Positions 17,519 through 26,413 of a stretch of 64,000 bases of DNA are shown piece by piece. Both the position numbers and the translations under genes were made by a program. Source of the DNA: Pontibacillus chungwhensis BH030062 (GTDB lineage Bacteria > Bacillota > Bacilli > Bacillales > BH030062); contig NZ_AVBG01000001.1 in the NCBI RefSeq assembly GCF_000770675.1, forward strand, positions 496,001 through 560,000, given 5' to 3'. How positions within the stretch are numbered: position 1 is the first letter of the stretch; every line of letters starts with the position of its first letter. The notes beneath the pieces are model-generated. The model had not been told where the DNA came from and made no database searches. It saw only the letters and a list, made by a program, of their open reading frames with translations.

Positions 17519-17546
17519 TCAGAACGGATCCACCTCTCTTTCAACT

Positions 17547-17588
17547 AAAAAAGGAGTATGAAACAAAAAAAGTTTCATACTCCTTTTT
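17547..17588 (+). terminator. Terminator of namA
   Basis: AAGGAGTATGAAAC, A-rich loop, GTTTCATACTCCTT then TTTAT. Confidence 0.88.
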
Positions 17589-17681
17589 ATTTGGCTTAAT
17601 CAAGATAATAAAGCATCGATATTCAGTTAACCAACAGATATTGAAATCGTGAAATAAAAACTTGCTTCCACCCACCTTTTC

Positions 17682-17697
17682 GTTTAAACTTTTAAAC
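17682..17697 (+). promoter_or_regulatory. Candidate ArsR operator over the -10 region
   Basis: GTTTAAACTTTTAAAC, a 14-of-16 palindrome, overlaps the -10 (TAAACT) of a candidate promoter whose -35 TTGCTT lies 17 bases upstream. It is 28 bases before the arsR start, a typical place for autoregulation. Confidence 0.45.
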
Positions 17698-17724
17698 TAA
17701 TGAACAGAAAGAAGGAATGGAATC

Positions 17725-18030
17725 ATGTCTACTCAATTTGAAAAGTTATTTCGCCTCAACACTCTAACGTTTCATGCATTAGGGGATACGGCCAGACAGG
17801 ATATCATACTATTGTTAGACCAACATAAACGTTTAAGCGTAAATGAAATTGCCGATAAGTCTCCCCTTTCAAGACCTGCAGTATCTCACCATTTGAAGAT
17901 TCTACGTGATGCAGGTATCGTATCCATTGAGAAAGAAGGAACAAAACGGTACTATTATCTTACTATTGAGGAACGAATAGACTTATTAAAACAATTGATT
18001 GCAGAAGTTGAAGAGCATTGCATAGAGTAG
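17725..18030 (+). CDS. ArsR-family transcriptional regulator
   Basis: A 101-residue winged-helix repressor: [40 protein letters not shown]-type recognition helix and the beta-wing [16 protein letters not shown]. The usual metal-binding cysteine pair of ArsR/SmtB (ELCVCDL) is absent; the only Cys is near the C-terminus, so the signal is probably not a thiophilic metal. Ten bases separate it from rnz, so the regulator, RNase Z and aldehyde dehydrogenase form one operon. A palindrome overlaps its promoter. Confidence 0.88.
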   Translation: MSTQFEKLFRLNTLTFHALGDTARQDIILLLDQHKRLSVNEIADKSPLSRPAVSHHLKILRDAGIVSIEKEGTKRYYYLTIEERIDLLKQLIAEVEEHCIE

Positions 18031-18040
18031 GAGGACCATC

Positions 18041-18961
18041 ATGGAATTTATCTTTTTAGGAACAGGCGCAGGCGTTCCTTCGAAGAAACGAAACGTCACA
18101 AGCATCGCTTTACAGTTATTACAAGAAAGACGGAGCACATGGCTTATTGACTGCGGCGAAGCCACACAGCATCAAATTTTAAATACATCAATTCGCCCAA
18201 GAAGAATTGATAAGATATTTATTACACACTTGCACGGCGATCATATTTTCGGATTGCCGGGTTTTTTAGGAAGCCGGTCTTTTCAAGGAGGTACTACACC
18301 TTTAGAAATATATGGCCCACGCGGTATTAAAACATTTATCGAAACAGCACTCTCTGTTAGTTCAACGAGGTTAACCTACGATATCCATATCCATGAAATC
18401 GAAGAAGGTAAGATTTATGAAGATGATCAATTTGTAATCTCTTGCAAGAAGTTAGACCATGGGATCCTAAGCTATGGGTATGCTTTTGAAGAAAAAGATA
18501 AACCCGGTGAACTGCTTGTAGAGCGATTGAAAGAAATGGGCGTTCAACCCGGACCAATTTACCAGCAAATTAAAGACCATCCCCGCGTCATGTTAGAGAA
18601 TGGAACGATGATTAACCGGGAGGATTATTTAGGTCCACCTAAAAAGGGTAGAAAAGTTTGTGTGTTCGGAGACACAAGGTATCACGAGCGATTTATACCT
18701 TTTGTAAAGAATGCAGATGTTCTAGTTCATGAAGCCACGTTCGCTGAAAACGAAAATGAGTTAGCTTTTAATTACTATCATTCCACTACAGCTCAAGCAG
18801 CTCGCATTGCTAGAGACGCAGGGGTACAACAATTGATTCTAACTCACATTTCTTCTCGCTATCAGGACAACGATCTTGAACAATTATTAAATGAAGCAAA
18901 GAGCTATTTTTCTAATACAGAAATCGCTGCCGATCTGAAGCAATTCAAGGTGAGAGATTAA
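18041..18961 (+). CDS. rnz: Ribonuclease Z
   Basis: A 306-residue MBL-fold endonuclease that cuts tRNA precursors lacking encoded CCA just after the discriminator base. The zinc motif [13 protein letters not shown] (about residues 62-74), the exosite region around residues 150-175 ([19 protein letters not shown]), GDTRYHERF and HEATFAENE are all present; length equals B. subtilis RNase Z (YqjK). GGAGG precedes the ATG. An essential processing enzyme placed behind an ArsR regulator is unusual. Confidence 0.95.
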   Translation: MEFIFLGTGAGVPSKKRNVTSIALQLLQERRSTWLIDCGEATQHQILNTSIRPRRIDKIFITHLHGDHIFGLPGFLGSRSFQGGTTPLEIYGPRGIKTFIETALSVSSTRLTYDIHIHEIEEGKIYEDDQFVISCKKLDHGILSYGYAFEEKDKPGELLVERLKEMGVQPGPIYQQIKDHPRVMLENGTMINREDYLGPPKKGRKVCVFGDTRYHERFIPFVKNADVLVHEATFAENENELAFNYYHSTTAQAARIARDAGVQQLILTHISSRYQDNDLEQLLNEAKSYFSNTEIAADLKQFKVRD

Positions 18962-18973
18962 GGAGGTTTTGAG

Positions 18974-20341
18974 ATGAGGATTCATGATTTAGTCCAACAT
19001 CAACGCACATTCTACTACACAGAATCTACTAAGCCCTTCTCATTTCGAAGAGAACAATTAAACAATCTAAGAAACATGATTGAAGAACATGAGCAATCCA
19101 TTATAGAAGCGCTGTATAAGGACTTGCATAAATCGGAATTTGAGAGTTATACAACTGAAATTGGTTTTTTATATAGCGAGATCACCTCTGCTCTAAAAAA
19201 CCTTAAAGAGTGGATGAAGCCTCAAAAGGTGAAAACGCCTCTTACGCATGCAGGATCTAAAAGTTATTTATATCAGGAACCTTACGGAGTTACGCTCATA
19301 ATTGCTCCTTGGAATTATCCTTTTCAACTCGCGCTCGCCCCAGTTATTGGAGCCTTGGCTGCTGGAAACACAGTTGTTCTAAAACCATCCGAACTTACAC
19401 CTGAAACATCTTCTCTCTTGAAGGAAATGGTTAATAAATGGTTTGATCCTGCCGTTTTTGCAGTAGTAGAGGGAGATGCTGAAGTAAGCCAAGAGTTACT
19501 TGAACAGCGATTTGATTTAATTTTCTTTACAGGAAGTGTTCCAGTCGGAAAAATCGTTATGGAAAAAGCAAGTCGACATCTAACTCCTGTCATATTAGAA
19601 CTGGGCGGTAAAAGCCCAACAATCGTAGATGAAGATGCAAATCTAGACCTGGCTGCAAAACGGATTGCATGGGGGAAATTCACCAACGCCGGTCAAACGT
19701 GCATCGCTCCTGATTATTTATATGTCCAACGGTCTGTTAAACCCGAATTACTAAGTAAATTAAAACAGGCTATAAAAGACCTGTACGGTGAAGATCCTCT
19801 TTATAATGAGGAATATAGTCATATCGTCAATAGACGCCATTTCGATCGTTTGAGTGAATATTTAAACGATGGAGAACTGATAGCTGGCGGAGAGCGTGAT
19901 GAGGATATAACTGCTATCGAACCAACTATTTTAGATCACATTTCGTGGAAGGATGCTGTCATGCAGGATGAGATCTTTGGGCCAATCTTACCCGTATTAA
20001 CGTTCGATGACCTAGGTGAAGTTGTAGCAGAAGTGAGAGACCATGAGAAACCTCTTGCCCTCTATTATTTTTCCGAAAATGAAGAGAAACAAGAAGAAAT
20101 CTTATCAAAGTTATCTTTCGGGGGAGGATGTATTAATGACACGCTCTTCCATGTTGCTAACCCCCACCTCCCCTTTGGGGGCGTTGGTCAAAGCGGCGTA
20201 GGTAGCTATCACGGTAAAGCAAGCTTCGACGCCTTCACCCACTCAAAAGGGATCGTTAAGCAAACGACAAAGTTTGACCTTTCCATACGTTACCCTGGTC
20301 GTAAACACGGGTTAAAACTTATTAAGAAATTACTCAAATAA
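18974..20341 (+). CDS. Class 3-type aldehyde dehydrogenase (YwdH-like)
   Basis: A 455-residue NAD(P)-dependent aldehyde dehydrogenase of the short class 3 type. Motifs: APWNYPFQLAL (Asn), FFTGSVPVGK, LELGGKSPTIV (Glu), GQTCIAPDY (catalytic Cys) and a long C-terminal tail after LPFGGVGQSGVGSYHG that often anchors such enzymes to membranes. Likely oxidises fatty or aromatic aldehydes. AAGGAGG sits 7 bases before the ATG and 12 bases separate it from rnz. With namA next door, an aldehyde/electrophile detoxification role is plausible (inference). Confidence 0.9.
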   Translation: MRIHDLVQHQRTFYYTESTKPFSFRREQLNNLRNMIEEHEQSIIEALYKDLHKSEFESYTTEIGFLYSEITSALKNLKEWMKPQKVKTPLTHAGSKSYLYQEPYGVTLIIAPWNYPFQLALAPVIGALAAGNTVVLKPSELTPETSSLLKEMVNKWFDPAVFAVVEGDAEVSQELLEQRFDLIFFTGSVPVGKIVMEKASRHLTPVILELGGKSPTIVDEDANLDLAAKRIAWGKFTNAGQTCIAPDYLYVQRSVKPELLSKLKQAIKDLYGEDPLYNEEYSHIVNRRHFDRLSEYLNDGELIAGGERDEDITAIEPTILDHISWKDAVMQDEIFGPILPVLTFDDLGEVVAEVRDHEKPLALYYFSENEEKQEEILSKLSFGGGCINDTLFHVANPHLPFGGVGQSGVGSYHGKASFDAFTHSKGIVKQTTKFDLSIRYPGRKHGLKLIKKLLK

Positions 20342-20344
20342 TGC

Positions 20345-20373
20345 CTACCCGCTCTCATTGAGCGGGTAGTTTA
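20345..20373. terminator. Terminator between converging genes
   Basis: CTACCCGCTC, 4-nt loop, GAGCGGGTAG then TTTATGTTT. Confidence 0.8.
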
Positions 20374-20383
20374 TGTTTACACT

Positions 20384-20872
20384 CTACGTAATATATTGGT
20401 GGGTGCATTGTAGTCCGTTTGAGGTATCAATAATTCCATAAGAAGCATAAGGAAGTTTACGCTTGTCCATTAGAGAGCCTGGATTGAAAAGAAGCGTCTT
20501 CTTCACCCATCTTGTTAGTGGTAAGTGTGAATGGCCAAAGATAATGAGATCTACTTCCTCATTTTCAAATGCTTCAATCACTCGCTTTTCAGTAGTCTTC
20601 TTCTCTCCATGACCATGCACAACACCTATCTTATATCCATCTATCTTTATAAGTAACTTCTCAGGAAGTAATTCTACAATATCATCTTCTTCAACATTCC
20701 CATAAACTCCTTTTACCTCTCCATAATAGGTAAGTGCTTCATATATTTCGATACTACTCCAATCCCCTGCATGAATGATCAAGTCTACCTCCCTCAACTC
20801 CTGTATGAAAGATTCAGGGAATGCTCCTCCCTTCTTTGGCATATGTGTATCAGAGACAACGATTATTCTCAT
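20384..20872 (-). CDS. YfcE-type metallophosphoesterase
   Basis: A 162-residue calcineurin-like phosphoesterase of the YfcE/MJ0936/YsnB group. Metal ligands are seen in VVSDTHMP (Asp8, His10), HAGDWSS, YGNVEEDD, VVHGHGEK and IFGHSHLP, then FNPGSLMDKR. Acts on phosphodiesters in vitro; physiological substrate unknown. Divergent from the deoxyribosyltransferase gene with only about 30 bases between starts, so the two share a promoter region. Confidence 0.9.
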   Translation of the reverse strand: MRIIVVSDTHMPKKGGAFPESFIQELREVDLIIHAGDWSSIEIYEALTYYGEVKGVYGNVEEDDIVELLPEKLLIKIDGYKIGVVHGHGEKKTTEKRVIEAFENEEVDLIIFGHSHLPLTRWVKKTLLFNPGSLMDKRKLPYASYGIIDTSNGLQCTHQYIT

Positions 20873-20903
20873 TTTCTCATTCCTTTCTAAAGGTGGTTAT
20901 ATA

Positions 20904-21341
20904 ATGAAAGTTTTCTTAGCAGGTCCTTTTTTTAACGAAGAAGAACGTAATAGGGTACGAGAAATTGCTGAGATTCTACAAGATATCAAGGGGTTAGAAG
21001 TCTTCATTCCCATGAAAAACCAGTTCAAACCTCTAGAATTTGGAGAAGAACGATGGAGAAAAGCCGTATTCTCAAATGACGTGATACACATTTTAGAATC
21101 TGATGTAATGATCGCTATCCATGATAGTGGTGATAAACCCTATCCTGATTCCGGCACGATGTGGGAAATGGGGTTTGCTTATGCAAACCGTATCCCAATC
21201 ATAGTTTATACTGAAAAGGATACTGTCATGAACCTTATGATTGCAGAGTCAGGAAGAGCATATGTTCATTCATTAGAAGACTTAATCGCTTATGATTTCA
21301 ACACTCTCCCTTCTAACACTTATAATGGTAAGATCATCTAG
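20904..21341 (+). CDS. Nucleoside 2-deoxyribosyltransferase family protein
   Basis: A 145-residue protein with the N-terminal KVFLAGPFFNEEERNR and the pattern DSGTMWEMGFAYANRIPIIVY, in which the Glu of W-E-M-G is the family nucleophile. Such enzymes swap bases between deoxyribonucleosides or hydrolyse modified nucleotides. ATG at 20904 follows AAAGGTGG; longer in-frame starts upstream run antiparallel through the phosphoesterase gene and are rejected. Confidence 0.82.
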   Translation: MKVFLAGPFFNEEERNRVREIAEILQDIKGLEVFIPMKNQFKPLEFGEERWRKAVFSNDVIHILESDVMIAIHDSGDKPYPDSGTMWEMGFAYANRIPIIVYTEKDTVMNLMIAESGRAYVHSLEDLIAYDFNTLPSNTYNGKII

Positions 21342-21452
21342 CATACACGAGAGATGTTTTCCATTGCTCCTGACCAACTGGTTATGTACAATAATAGTGA
21401 CCCTAACCGAAACAGTTAAGCAGGCTTCATCATAAGAAAGGATTTAGATATC

Positions 21453-22028
21453 TTGACTACCATATGTTTAGTAAGACACGGCGAAACGGACTGGAACAAA
21501 GAATCGCGTTTACAAGGCCAGGAGGACATTCCCTTAAATAATACAGGACGTAAGCAGGCAAAGGAAGCTGGACTACACCTTCAAAATTCCAATTGGGATG
21601 TATTAATCTCGAGCCCTCTATCGAGAGCAAAAGAAACAGCCACTATTATTTTAGACCATCTTAACCAGCCAATTGATCTTGTGGAGATGGATAACTTCAA
21701 GGAACGAGCTTTCGGTAAAGGATCTGGATTAACATTTAAAGAAATTCATACCAGATATCCGGAACGCGATTATCCAGGCCAAGAGGAGTGGGAACCATTC
21801 CAGAAACGAATTTTTGATGGTTTGCACGAAGTTCAACAACAATTTCAAGACAAAAAAATTCTATTGGTTGCTCATGGTGCTGTAATCAACGCCATACTAT
21901 CTGTCCTATCAGAAGGAGAAATTGGTTCTGGAAAGACTAAGTTAATGAACGCGTGTATAAGTAACATTGAACATCTAAATGAAATGTGGCAAATCTCAAC
22001 ATACAATGAAACTCATCACCTTTCTTAA
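21453..22028 (+). CDS. Histidine phosphatase (PhoE/GpmB-like)
   Basis: A 191-residue histidine phosphatase superfamily member: CLVRHGETDWN with the phosphorylated His9, LISSPLSRAKETA, an acid residue in FKERAFGKGSG and VAHGAVINAIL with the second His. Substrate range of this group is broad (PhoE, cobalamin phosphatase, GpmB). TTG start at 21453, preceded by AAAGGA at 10 bases. Stand-alone. Confidence 0.88.
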   Translation: MTTICLVRHGETDWNKESRLQGQEDIPLNNTGRKQAKEAGLHLQNSNWDVLISSPLSRAKETATIILDHLNQPIDLVEMDNFKERAFGKGSGLTFKEIHTRYPERDYPGQEEWEPFQKRIFDGLHEVQQQFQDKKILLVAHGAVINAILSVLSEGEIGSGKTKLMNACISNIEHLNEMWQISTYNETHHLS

Positions 22029-22071
22029 ACATAATAAATAAATTCTACAATGAACACAGGAGTGTATTTTT

Positions 22072-23070
22072 TTGACCTATATCCTCTTTACGATAGCTGC
22101 TATAATCACCTTTTTACTAGCTGTAAACTTATCTACTTACGCAGATATCATCGAAAAAAAATCAGCAGCAACAGGTGCAATGATTGGCCTATTACTTGGT
22201 GCCGCAACTTCCTTGCCAGAAATTACGACAAGTATTACCGCTGTAACTATCGATAATCCTGACCTTGCTTTAGGCAACCTATTAGGCAGCAACCTATTTA
22301 ACGTACTTATACTAGCCTTATTTGATCTTTATTATCGCAGGTCTCGCCTATTGCGTTACTCAACCAATGAACATGCTGCAACAGCAGGACTTGGCCTATT
22401 AATGTCGATGATTATCTTATTATCCTTTATCATCTCACTTCCATATTCCATATGGGGAGTTGGACTCGATTCCATCATTCTAATTGCATTTTACCTAATT
22501 GGCATTAAAATTATCTCAGAGTTCACCTCAAATGAGGTAGAAAGCCCCGTAGAGGAAGCGAATGCAAGACACCAACAACGAATTAAAGATACGAGTTTAA
22601 ATCAAGCCATTCTCTACTTCGCACTTGCTGCAATCGGAACAATCCTTGCCGGAAGTCTTCTTACAGTAACGGGAGATCGCATTGCACAAATTAGCGGACT
22701 TGGATCTACATTTGTAGGTTCATTGCTAATCGCTGCAAGCACTTCATTACCTGAAGCTGTATCATCATTTATTGCTATACGATTACGAAATTACTCCTTA
22801 ATGATGAACGGTATTCTTGGAAGCAACTTGTTTAACCTGCTCATCCTGGCCGGAACAGATATCTTTTTCAGAGACGGCCCCCTTCTTCAAGCAGGAAACG
22901 AAGCTCATGTATACTCCATAACTGGATCAATGCTCTTGATAGCAATAACTCTTTACGCCATTTTGCGAAAGAAATCAGCCAATTCACTAACGTATGTTAT
23001 TCCTTCTACTTTAATCGTGCTGATTTACTTAGCATCAAGCTATTTAATCTACACCCATTCTACAATATAA
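22072..23070 (+). CDS. CaCA-family sodium/calcium-type antiporter
   Basis: A 332-residue membrane protein with about ten hydrophobic segments and the two inverted alpha-repeats of the cation/calcium exchanger family: GAATSLPEITTSITA...LGNLLGSNLFNVLIL (residues about 42-80) and AASTSLPEAVSSFIA...NGILGSNLFNLLIL (about 222-262), each with the conserved acidic residue and G-S-N. Closest to YrbG/CaxA-like proteins; ion not determined. TTG start behind AGGAGTG. Such an exporter suits a salt-tolerant organism. Confidence 0.88.
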   Translation: MTYILFTIAAIITFLLAVNLSTYADIIEKKSAATGAMIGLLLGAATSLPEITTSITAVTIDNPDLALGNLLGSNLFNVLILALFDLYYRRSRLLRYSTNEHAATAGLGLLMSMIILLSFIISLPYSIWGVGLDSIILIAFYLIGIKIISEFTSNEVESPVEEANARHQQRIKDTSLNQAILYFALAAIGTILAGSLLTVTGDRIAQISGLGSTFVGSLLIAASTSLPEAVSSFIAIRLRNYSLMMNGILGSNLFNLLILAGTDIFFRDGPLLQAGNEAHVYSITGSMLLIAITLYAILRKKSANSLTYVIPSTLIVLIYLASSYLIYTHSTI

Positions 23071-23103
23071 AAAACAACCAGCCACCTCGGCTGGTTGTTT
23101 TTT
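23070..23103 (+). terminator. Terminator of the antiporter gene
   Basis: AAAAACAACCAGCC, ACCTC loop, GGCTGGTTGTTTTTT. Confidence 0.88.
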
Positions 23104-23104
23104 A

Positions 23105-23458
23105 TATGCCCTGTTTTCGTTTCCTTGTTAGTTTTTCAATCTTCCACATAAGCGTGTTATACGTGAGACTTGGATTTGAGCTGGTTGAGGTAGAGATAGA
23201 TAGAGTTTCTTTTCCGTTGATTTTGTTGAGAATAAGGCATAACGGGAAACCACCCACTTTCCGTGGGGCCCCACACGATGTGGGGGCGTTCGACGTTGTC
23301 GCAGGATGTGACGGTTTTAGTCGGTCTGACTCTTCTTCCCACAGGAGTCTCACAGTTTCCCCTCCCACCTATTCCGTATTACCCTAACTAAAACCTGCCA
23401 ATTATTGGTGTTGGGGCTTAAGGTCTTTGCGGAGGTCCGTTCAACACCTAAACATCAG
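23105..23458. other. GC-rich non-coding stretch, possible decayed mobile element
   Basis: About 350 bases with base composition unlike the neighbours and overlapping reading frames on both strands (23102-23368 minus, 23106-23387 plus), none with a ribosome site. It contains a perfect 12-bp palindrome GTGGGGCCCCAC (23263-23274) and the segments ACAGGAGTCTCACAG (23343-23357) and CTTTGCGGAGGTCCGTTC (23424-23441). It directly abuts the repeat element at 23459. No transposase remnant could be confirmed. Confidence 0.4.
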
Positions 23459-23582
23459 GGCTTGCTGTGGGACTGCGAGACTCCCGCGGGGTAAGGAGCC
23501 TAGGGAAGACCCCGCAAAGCGCGTAGCGATTGAGGAGGCTTCCCAGCTCCCCGCAGGAAAGCGAGTGGTCCCACAGCAAGCC
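23459..23582. repeat. Interspersed repeat element, copy A, with 15-bp inverted ends
   Basis: A 124-bp GC-rich element with perfect terminal inverted repeats GGCTTGCTGTGGGAC and GTCCCACAGCAAGCC. The interior (CTCCCGCGGGG, ACCCCGCAAAGCGCGTAGCG, GAGGAGGCTTCCCAGCTCCC) is partly self-complementary. Its right part is shared, inverted, with 2102-2136. Non-coding; likely a MITE-like or structured intergenic repeat. Confidence 0.7.
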
Positions 23583-23677
23583 GAAGCACTTTTCAAGCAA
23601 AGGACCTATTCATCCCCATTGCCACAAGACAATGACCATATGCTACAATAGGGATGATTATTGAAAGGAGAGATAGA

Positions 23678-24037
23678 ATGGAACAACTCGTATTTATTGA
23701 AACAGGTATGGGCGTTGATGTTCACGGTCAGAATGTCACAAAAGCAGCTGTTCGTGCTGTGAAAAACGCCATACATACCAATTCAATGCCTGGTATTAAG
23801 AATATTTTACCTGAACAGTCTTTAGACAACATGGTCGTTAACATAAAACTAGCAGCACCTTGTGATCATGATAAATTAGATCTTGAAGAAGTTCGAAGCG
23901 CCATTCCTTATGGTACTGTTACAGTTGAAGTGATGGATGGAGGTATGCTTACAACAAGTGGCATCCATTTAGAAGAAAAAGAAGACAAAAACGACTTAAT
24001 GTACATCGTCAACGCCTCTGTTGAAGTTGGCTACTAA
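23678..24037 (+). CDS. Lin0512-family protein
   Basis: A 119-residue conserved protein starting MEQLVFIETGMGVDVHGQ and containing TKAAVRAVKNAIHTNSMPG and VTVEVMDGGMLTTSG, the pattern of the Lin0512 family (TIGR02058). Function unknown; the fold is probably a small alpha/beta ring-forming domain. ATG at 23678 follows AAAGGAGAG; the in-frame ATG at 23654 lacks a ribosome site. Lies 95 bases after the repeat element, which may carry or displace its promoter. Confidence 0.8.
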   Translation: MEQLVFIETGMGVDVHGQNVTKAAVRAVKNAIHTNSMPGIKNILPEQSLDNMVVNIKLAAPCDHDKLDLEEVRSAIPYGTVTVEVMDGGMLTTSGIHLEEKEDKNDLMYIVNASVEVGY

Positions 24038-24081
24038 TATCTAAGTTATTTACAGAGCTCGGACAGAAAGGTGGAGAGAAT

Positions 24082-24696
24082 ATGTTTAAAAAGGTGGCTT
24101 CTGATGCCCTCGGCTTAAGTGATGTAGGTAAAGTTATTCTTCCTGAGGATTATGATAAAGCTGATGCTGATGATTATGTGATGCATGAAGACGGGGAAAA
24201 AATCTTCTTCCTAATTAAATCTGCCGCTGATGAGTATTGTTTTACGAACAAAGCTTTAATTCACTTGGATGGTACTAGCGCAACAAGTAAAAAACGTATG
24301 CTTCACCGCTACGATTATTACAAACATACTATATCGAATGTTGCCCTTGAAACAGCTGGTACTGTTGATTTAGATGTAGAAGTTAAGTTTTCAATGGGCA
24401 ATCAGGATTTCTCCATTGACGTCCACAAGAAGAACATCGAAGAGTTAAAAGACTTGTACAAAGCACTCCTTAAAATAGCTGAGATTATGAGCGAAAATGA
24501 TGCGTATTACGAGTTTACAAAGCAGAGTCTTGATTATGCTTCTAATACACTGCACCGGGCAGATATTAAAGATAACCGTGTATTTGAAGAATTTAAATCC
24601 ATTAATCAGTTAGCGTTTAACTGGTTAGTTGAAAGTAAACAAAAATACACGGTAAAGGATTTCGGAGAAGTATTTGAGCGCTATATTCAAAACTAG
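24082..24696 (+). CDS. PH-domain protein with YvbH oligomerisation region
   Basis: A 204-residue cytoplasmic protein. Residues about 1-125 form a bacterial pleckstrin-homology type domain (KIFFLIKSAADEYCFTNKAL, LHRYDYYKHTISNVALETAG), followed by a helical YvbH-like oligomerisation region (KNIEELKDLYKALLKIAEIM). Function unknown. AAAGGTGGAG precedes the ATG; 45 bases separate it from the Lin0512 gene, so co-transcription is possible. Confidence 0.85.
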   Translation: MFKKVASDALGLSDVGKVILPEDYDKADADDYVMHEDGEKIFFLIKSAADEYCFTNKALIHLDGTSATSKKRMLHRYDYYKHTISNVALETAGTVDLDVEVKFSMGNQDFSIDVHKKNIEELKDLYKALLKIAEIMSENDAYYEFTKQSLDYASNTLHRADIKDNRVFEEFKSINQLAFNWLVESKQKYTVKDFGEVFERYIQN

Positions 24697-24700
24697 TTTC

Positions 24701-24736
24701 CAGGCAGCTACCGATTATTTTAGGTGGCTGCTTTTT
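24701..24736 (+). terminator. Terminator after the YvbH-like gene
   Basis: GGCAGCTACC, AT-rich loop, GGTGGCTGCC-like arm (one G-U pair) then TTTTT. Confidence 0.65.
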
Positions 24737-24813
24737 CTATGAACGAAAAAGCATATTCCCTTCCTCCACACTCATACACTAAAGGGACAGCCTAGAAGTG
24801 AGGTGATGTGAGC

Positions 24814-25002
24814 ATGGGAGATGTGATTCCTTTTCCGAAGCCTAAGATTAAACTAACACACGAGGAATCAATCGAGTACAGGGAGCTTCGAGATCTACTA
24901 GATCGAGCCCAAACATGGAAAGAACTCAGGGTATGCCAACGCAAAGTAGAACAGTTTAAAAAACGTGTAAAGAAGCGCCACTCCCAAAACCCCTTACCTT
25001 GA
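24814..25002 (+). CDS. Small charged hypothetical protein
   Basis: A 62-residue protein MGDVIPFPKPKIKLTHEE..., rich in Lys, Arg and Glu and mostly helical, ending in a basic KKRVKKRHSQ tail. The V-I-P-F-P-K-P start recurs in small Bacillus proteins, but no function is known to me. GAGGTG lies 8 bases before the ATG at 24814; a GTG two codons earlier is less well spaced. Confidence 0.6.
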   Translation: MGDVIPFPKPKIKLTHEESIEYRELRDLLDRAQTWKELRVCQRKVEQFKKRVKKRHSQNPLP

Positions 25003-25019
25003 AGTGGGTTTTCTTTTTT
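24984..25019 (+). terminator. Terminator of the small charged protein gene
   Basis: AAAACCCCTT...AAGTGGGTTTT stem with TTCTTTTTT, overlapping the stop codon. Confidence 0.6.
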
Positions 25020-25056
25020 GTTATTAATTAGTTCGGAGTTGCTACTAAGTATAAAT

Positions 25057-25089
25057 AAGAAAGCTCACTTTTATATGAGTGAGCTTCTC
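25057..25089 (-). terminator. Terminator of mtnE
   Basis: AAGCTCAC(TC)-type stem, ATATAAAA loop, GTGAGCTT, followed on the minus strand by TCTTATTTAT. Confidence 0.65.
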
Positions 25090-25094
25090 CTAAT

Positions 25095-26273
25095 TTATTG
25101 ATTGGTAAATGAAAGCGTACGAAAACGATCGATTGCTTCTCTTAACCGTTCTTCTGATTCTAGTAAACCGATCCGTACATAGCCCTCACCATATTCCCCA
25201 AAACCTACACCAGGTGCCACTACAATTCCAATCTCATCTATAAGGTAATCAGCAAAAGATTCAGAAGTAAAACCTTCAGGAATCTCAAGCCACATAAAGA
25301 AGGATCCTTGTGGAGCATCTACACGCCAACCTATATCACGAAACCCTTCTACAAGTTGGTTCCTTCTTGTTTCATAAAGCTCTACTAACTCTTTTACTGA
25401 TTCCTCGCCGTTGTCTAATGCCTCAGCTGCAGCTTCTTGAACCGCTCCGAACAAACTTACATAATAGTGATCCTGAACGAGTTCTAAAGCTTGAATGACG
25501 CTTTTATTTCCTACGGCAAATGCGACACGCCAACCTGCCATATTAAATGTCTTACTCATTGTATACATCTCCACACCTACATTCTTAGCACCGGGCACCT
25601 GCAGAAAGCTAAGTGGCTTCTCTCCATCAAAACCTATCGCACCGTAGGCAAAGTCGTGGACCACACATATATCATGCTTATTGGCTACATCAATTGTTTC
25701 TTCAAAAAACGCCTTTGTTGCTGTAGCAGCAGTAGGGTTATTTGGATAATTTAAAAACATTAACTTGGCTTTATGTAACGTTTCTTCAGATATCTGATCA
25801 TATTGCGGGAGAAATTGATTCCCTTTAAAGAGTGGCATCTTCTCCATATTAGCATTTGCCATCGCAACCCCAGACCAATAATCGGGATAACCAGGGTCAG
25901 GGACGAGAGCCGTATCCCCTTCATCTAGAAAGCATTGACTCACCTCAACAAGACCTGTTTTACTTCCAAACATTATGGCTACCTCAGTTTCTGGATCAAG
26001 GTCAACATCGTACTCTCTTTTATAAAAATTTGCTACTGATCTTTTTAAAAATGGAAACCCTTTAAATGGAGAATATTTGTGATAGACTTCGTTGTCAACG
26101 GCTCGCTTTAAAGATTCTGTAACAAACGGAGGTGTCGGCTGATCCGGATTTCCTTGTCCTAAATTAATCATCTCTTTTCCGCCTGCTTCTGCTCTTTTTA
26201 CTTTATCTACTAACTTTGCAAAGAATTGCTCAGGCAATCGCTCTAGCGCCTTTGAATATGTAAACTGCTTCAT
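25095..26273 (-). CDS. mtnE: PLP-dependent aminotransferase, MtnE-like
   Basis: A 392-residue fold-type I aminotransferase. NLGQGNPDQPTP, YHKYSPFKGF, NYPNNPTAA, VVHDFAYGAIGFDG and YTMSKTFNMAGWRVAF (PLP Lys) closely follow the B. subtilis MtnE (YkrV) pattern as I remember it. MtnE transaminates 4-methylthio-2-oxobutyrate to methionine, the last step of methionine salvage. No other mtn gene and no SAM riboswitch is nearby, so a broader amino acid role remains possible. Monocistronic. Confidence 0.8.
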   Translation of the reverse strand: MKQFTYSKALERLPEQFFAKLVDKVKRAEAGGKEMINLGQGNPDQPTPPFVTESLKRAVDNEVYHKYSPFKGFPFLKRSVANFYKREYDVDLDPETEVAIMFGSKTGLVEVSQCFLDEGDTALVPDPGYPDYWSGVAMANANMEKMPLFKGNQFLPQYDQISEETLHKAKLMFLNYPNNPTAATATKAFFEETIDVANKHDICVVHDFAYGAIGFDGEKPLSFLQVPGAKNVGVEMYTMSKTFNMAGWRVAFAVGNKSVIQALELVQDHYYVSLFGAVQEAAAEALDNGEESVKELVELYETRRNQLVEGFRDIGWRVDAPQGSFFMWLEIPEGFTSESFADYLIDEIGIVVAPGVGFGEYGEGYVRIGLLESEERLREAIDRFRTLSFTNQ

Positions 26274-26384
26274 GCCTCTCCCCCTCTAAACGGTCTTAAT
26301 AAAACAGAATAGACCTATTCAACCAATTTGTAAAGACCGAATTTTCTTACTAGTAAATTCATTTGAACATCCGTTACGGCACAT

Positions 26385-26413
26385 AAAAAAGCTAACCAAA
26401 ATGGTTAGCTTTT
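26385..26413 (-). terminator. Terminator
   Basis: AAAAGCTAACCA paired with TGGTTAGCTTTT, then TTT on the minus strand; overlaps the stop of the small ORF at 26412. Confidence 0.75.

Noticed and set aside
23102-23387. Overlapping ORFs of 88-93 codons on both strands
   Set aside because: Both strands open because of high GC; no ribosome sites and no recognisable family. Treated as non-coding.
26274-26384. Upstream region of mtnE examined for a SAM riboswitch
   Set aside because: No S-box invariants (AGAGTGGCGGAGGGA or GAAGCCCGGCAACC) are present; the only S-box in the window precedes metY.
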